Assembly: GCF_900156785.1 (NCBI RefSeq)
Contig: NZ_FTOP01000003.1
Coordinates: forward strand, 1-64,000
Direction: 5' to 3'
Length of the DNA stretch: 64,000 nt
Source of the DNA: Belliella pelovolcani
Lineage (GTDB): Bacteria > Bacteroidota > Bacteroidia > Cytophagales > Cyclobacteriaceae
Below, in pieces: positions 62,241 through 64,000 of this stretch. The position numbers and the translations under genes are program-made. The first letter of the stretch is position 1. Each line of letters begins with the position of its first letter. The notes beneath the pieces were generated by a model. The model worked only from the letters and a program-made list of their open reading frames with translations, made no database searches and was not told the DNA's origin.

Positions 62241-63167
62241 TTAAATAAACAGTGCTGAAATTGAAGTATTTCCTGTCACTGCGTGTATTGCTTTAGCAAA
62301 AAGATCAGCAACAGAGATGACTCTGATTTTGTCTGATTTTTGCTTTACTGGAATAGTATCAGTGATGACCAATTCCTGCAATACTGAATTTTCAATATTT
62401 TCATAAGCTTTTCCTGAAAGTACACCATGTGTTGCGATGGCTCTGACAGATTTGGCTCCCTTATCCATGATGATTTGAGCAGCTTTGCAAAGTGTGCCAG
62501 CAGTATCTACCAAGTCATCTACCAACACCACATCTTTTCCTTCTACATCACCTATCACTTGCATTGAAGCCACTTCATTGGCTCTTTTTCTGTGCTTATC
62601 ACAGACGACCATTTCTACTTCGAAGTGCTTGGCATACGACCTTGCTCTTGCTACGCCACCCACATCAGGTGCTGCAAAAATAAGGTTGCTGGTGTCTAGC
62701 CTTTCCAAATAGGGCACAAAGATAGCTGAACCATTCAAATGATCCAAAGGTATGTCAAAAAATCCCTGAATTTGTCCCGCATGCAAGTCACAAGTCATGA
62801 TCCTATCAGCGCCAGCAGAGGTCAAGATATTAGCCACAAGCTTGGCCGCTATCGAAACTCTTGGTCTATCTTTCCTATCTTGTCTTGCATAGCCGTAGTA
62901 AGGAATTACTGCACATACTTTGTAAGCAGATGCTCTTTTTGCAGCATCGATCATCAGGCATAGCTCGAGCAAATTATCCGCAGAAGGGTTGGTAGATTGA
63001 ATCAAAAATACTGTACATCCTCTTACTGATTCGTTGAAGCTGGGTGACATTTCGCCATCGCTGAACTTGGACATGGTGAGATCGCCAAGTTTTTTGCCAT
63101 AATGTTTGGCGATTTTTTCGGCTAATTGATTGCTGTTGGTTCCGGAGAAGAGTTTGACCTCAGTCAT
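62241..63167 (-). CDS. prs: Ribose-phosphate pyrophosphokinase
   Basis: A 308-residue PRPP synthetase making phosphoribosyl pyrophosphate from ribose 5-phosphate and ATP. Motifs: the ATP-binding flexible loop GYARQDRKDRPR, the regulatory/catalytic VCDKHRKRANEV and the PRPP-binding VVLVDDLVDTAGTL. Length is that of the bacterial class I enzyme, allosteric in relatives. It heads the prs-rplY-pth set and lies downstream of comB. Confidence 0.97.
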   Translation of the reverse strand: MTEVKLFSGTNSNQLAEKIAKHYGKKLGDLTMSKFSDGEMSPSFNESVRGCTVFLIQSTNPSADNLLELCLMIDAAKRASAYKVCAVIPYYGYARQDRKDRPRVSIAAKLVANILTSAGADRIMTCDLHAGQIQGFFDIPLDHLNGSAIFVPYLERLDTSNLIFAAPDVGGVARARSYAKHFEVEMVVCDKHRKRANEVASMQVIGDVEGKDVVLVDDLVDTAGTLCKAAQIIMDKGAKSVRAIATHGVLSGKAYENIENSVLQELVITDTIPVKQKSDKIRVISVADLFAKAIHAVTGNTSISALFI

Positions 63168-63271
63168 TTTTTTGTGAAGGGTTTTGGGAGTGAATCTATT
63201 TGTTTTAAGATGCCTGTAAAGGTAGCTATTTTTGCAGGCTTTGAGAAAGATTATTAATGCTTTGTGAAATT

Positions 63272-64000
63272 TTATTTGGTTTTAATCATTTGTGCTACAA
63301 GTTCTTGATCTTGTAGCTTTCCTATGATTGGGAATAAGTCCAAACTAAGGCAAAAATCTATATCTGCCTCAATCTGATGGTTTTGGAGTCTTTTTGCGTG
63401 AGAAGCTTGCGCTAGAAACCCCGCTAAATCGGATTTATTGGATTCGTAAAGACCTTTCATGGCGATAGCTCCATCACAGTCAAATTCGAAATTTTCTTCC
63501 AATAAGCTAACCAAAGCTCCAGCATATAAGGAATCTTCAAGGTTGAATTTGCCTTTCCAGCCGGCACAGTGAATCAATACATCATGGTTTTGTGAAGTCA
63601 AGTAATAGGCTGTAGCTCGTAGATTGACAAAAGCCCCTATCAGTACTTCCTTGGAACCTGCTTTGGATTTTTCTATAGCCAAAGTGCCATTTGTCGTGGT
63701 CATGGCTATTTTTTGATTTGTATATGCGCCATCAAGATAAGCTAAGGGGGAATTGCCTAGCGTGAAGCCCTCAGCAGTTTGGCCATTTCTTTCTCCTGCG
63801 ATGACATAACCCTTAGACTGCATAGCTCTACAAGTTTCTAAATCGGCAACAGGAGTGATGCTAGTAACACCATTTCCCAATGCCGCGATCATGGTGGAGG
63901 TAGCTCGGAATATGTCCACCACGACCACGATCTTATTTTCTAATTCATGAAGATGAACCAATTCAGGACTGAAGCAGACTTCTACTTTTCTCTTTGTCAT
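63272..64000 (-). CDS. comB: 2-phosphosulfolactate phosphatase-family protein
   Basis: A 242-residue ComB-fold protein, apparently complete, its ATG being the last three bases of the window. Motifs: VVVVDIFRATSTMIAAL (region 24-40), AGERNGQTAEGFTLGNSPL and TTNGTLAIEKS, which hold the Mg-binding and phosphate-binding residues of ComB. In methanogens ComB makes sulfolactate for coenzyme M; Bacteroidetes lack that pathway, so the substrate here is probably another phosphate ester. Transcribed toward prs with a 104-bp gap. Confidence 0.9.
   Translation of the reverse strand: MTKRKVEVCFSPELVHLHELENKIVVVVDIFRATSTMIAALGNGVTSITPVADLETCRAMQSKGYVIAGERNGQTAEGFTLGNSPLAYLDGAYTNQKIAMTTTNGTLAIEKSKAGSKEVLIGAFVNLRATAYYLTSQNHDVLIHCAGWKGKFNLEDSLYAGALVSLLEENFEFDCDGAIAMKGLYESNKSDLAGFLAQASHAKRLQNHQIEADIDFCLSLDLFPIIGKLQDQELVAQMIKTK

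Overview
The window looks like a chromosomal segment from a marine or freshwater Bacteroidetes of the order Cytophagales, most like the Algoriphagus/Cyclobacteriaceae group. The evidence is a moderately AT-rich composition, many SPII lipoproteins and TonB-linked outer-membrane barrels, lineage-typical families (DUF5916, DUF2911, DUF6340, DUF5995, six-bladed propeller lipoproteins, LytS/LytTR pairs), weak Shine-Dalgarno sites, and -7 promoter elements of the form TAnnTTTG. Genus placement is inference. I see no rRNA, tRNA, CRISPR array, phage or intact insertion sequence. Most of the window is core genome, with a few accessory patches.

Layout. 0-5 kb (minus): pirin, then a DUF5916 barrel protein, a PaaE-type flavin/2Fe-2S reductase and a small membrane protein in one tight operon. 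5-11.5 kb: purB, a SulP anion transporter, convergent ctlX, and an unusual exported catalase-peroxidase KatG. 11.7-15.4 kb (minus): two overlapping paralogous propeller lipoproteins followed, in frame after the stop codon, by a third C-terminal remnant; then a DUF6340 lipoprotein. 15.5-18 kb (minus): a Tat-signal small subunit and a GMC flavoenzyme with a four-cysteine cluster, resembling a periplasmic sugar/alcohol dehydrogenase. 18-22.5 kb: an imperfect palindromic repeat, then a TesA-like esterase divergent from a YbbA/YbbP-like ABC exporter. 22.5-28 kb: DUF5995, a VIT1/CCC1 metal transporter and an NTF2-like protein; then DUF779 plus aldehyde dehydrogenase divergent from an AraC regulator. 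28-33 kb (minus): TonB receptor, ZIP transporter and SLC13 permease in series, probably a metal-uptake unit. 33-43 kb: SQR-like flavoprotein, a charged lipoprotein, guanine deaminase, a LytS/LytTR two-component pair divergent from a large TonB-dependent barrel protein, pdhB, an exported rhodanese and a phosphodiesterase with a TTG start.

43-64 kb: an overlooked 45-residue basic protein and hisS; an Sm-like small protein; ybaB with a glycosyltransferase; PspC; a TPR lipoprotein; a Tat-exported glycosylasparaginase with cutC; a CBS protein; a long NfeD-type membrane protease; a triple-LysM protein with a double-psi barrel tail; TIGR02757; an M24 peptidase; a YtcJ-like amidohydrolase; DUF2911; metZ under a SAM-I riboswitch; and the group pth, rplY, prs, comB.

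The most notable items are the SAM-I riboswitch before metZ, the in-frame duplicated C-terminus after the propeller gene, the exported KatG, the Tat/GMC/Fe-S dehydrogenase pair without an adjacent cytochrome, and the small basic gene. I did not find a convincing wholly new defence or biosynthetic system. All domain assignments were made by reading motifs by eye; no database search was run.
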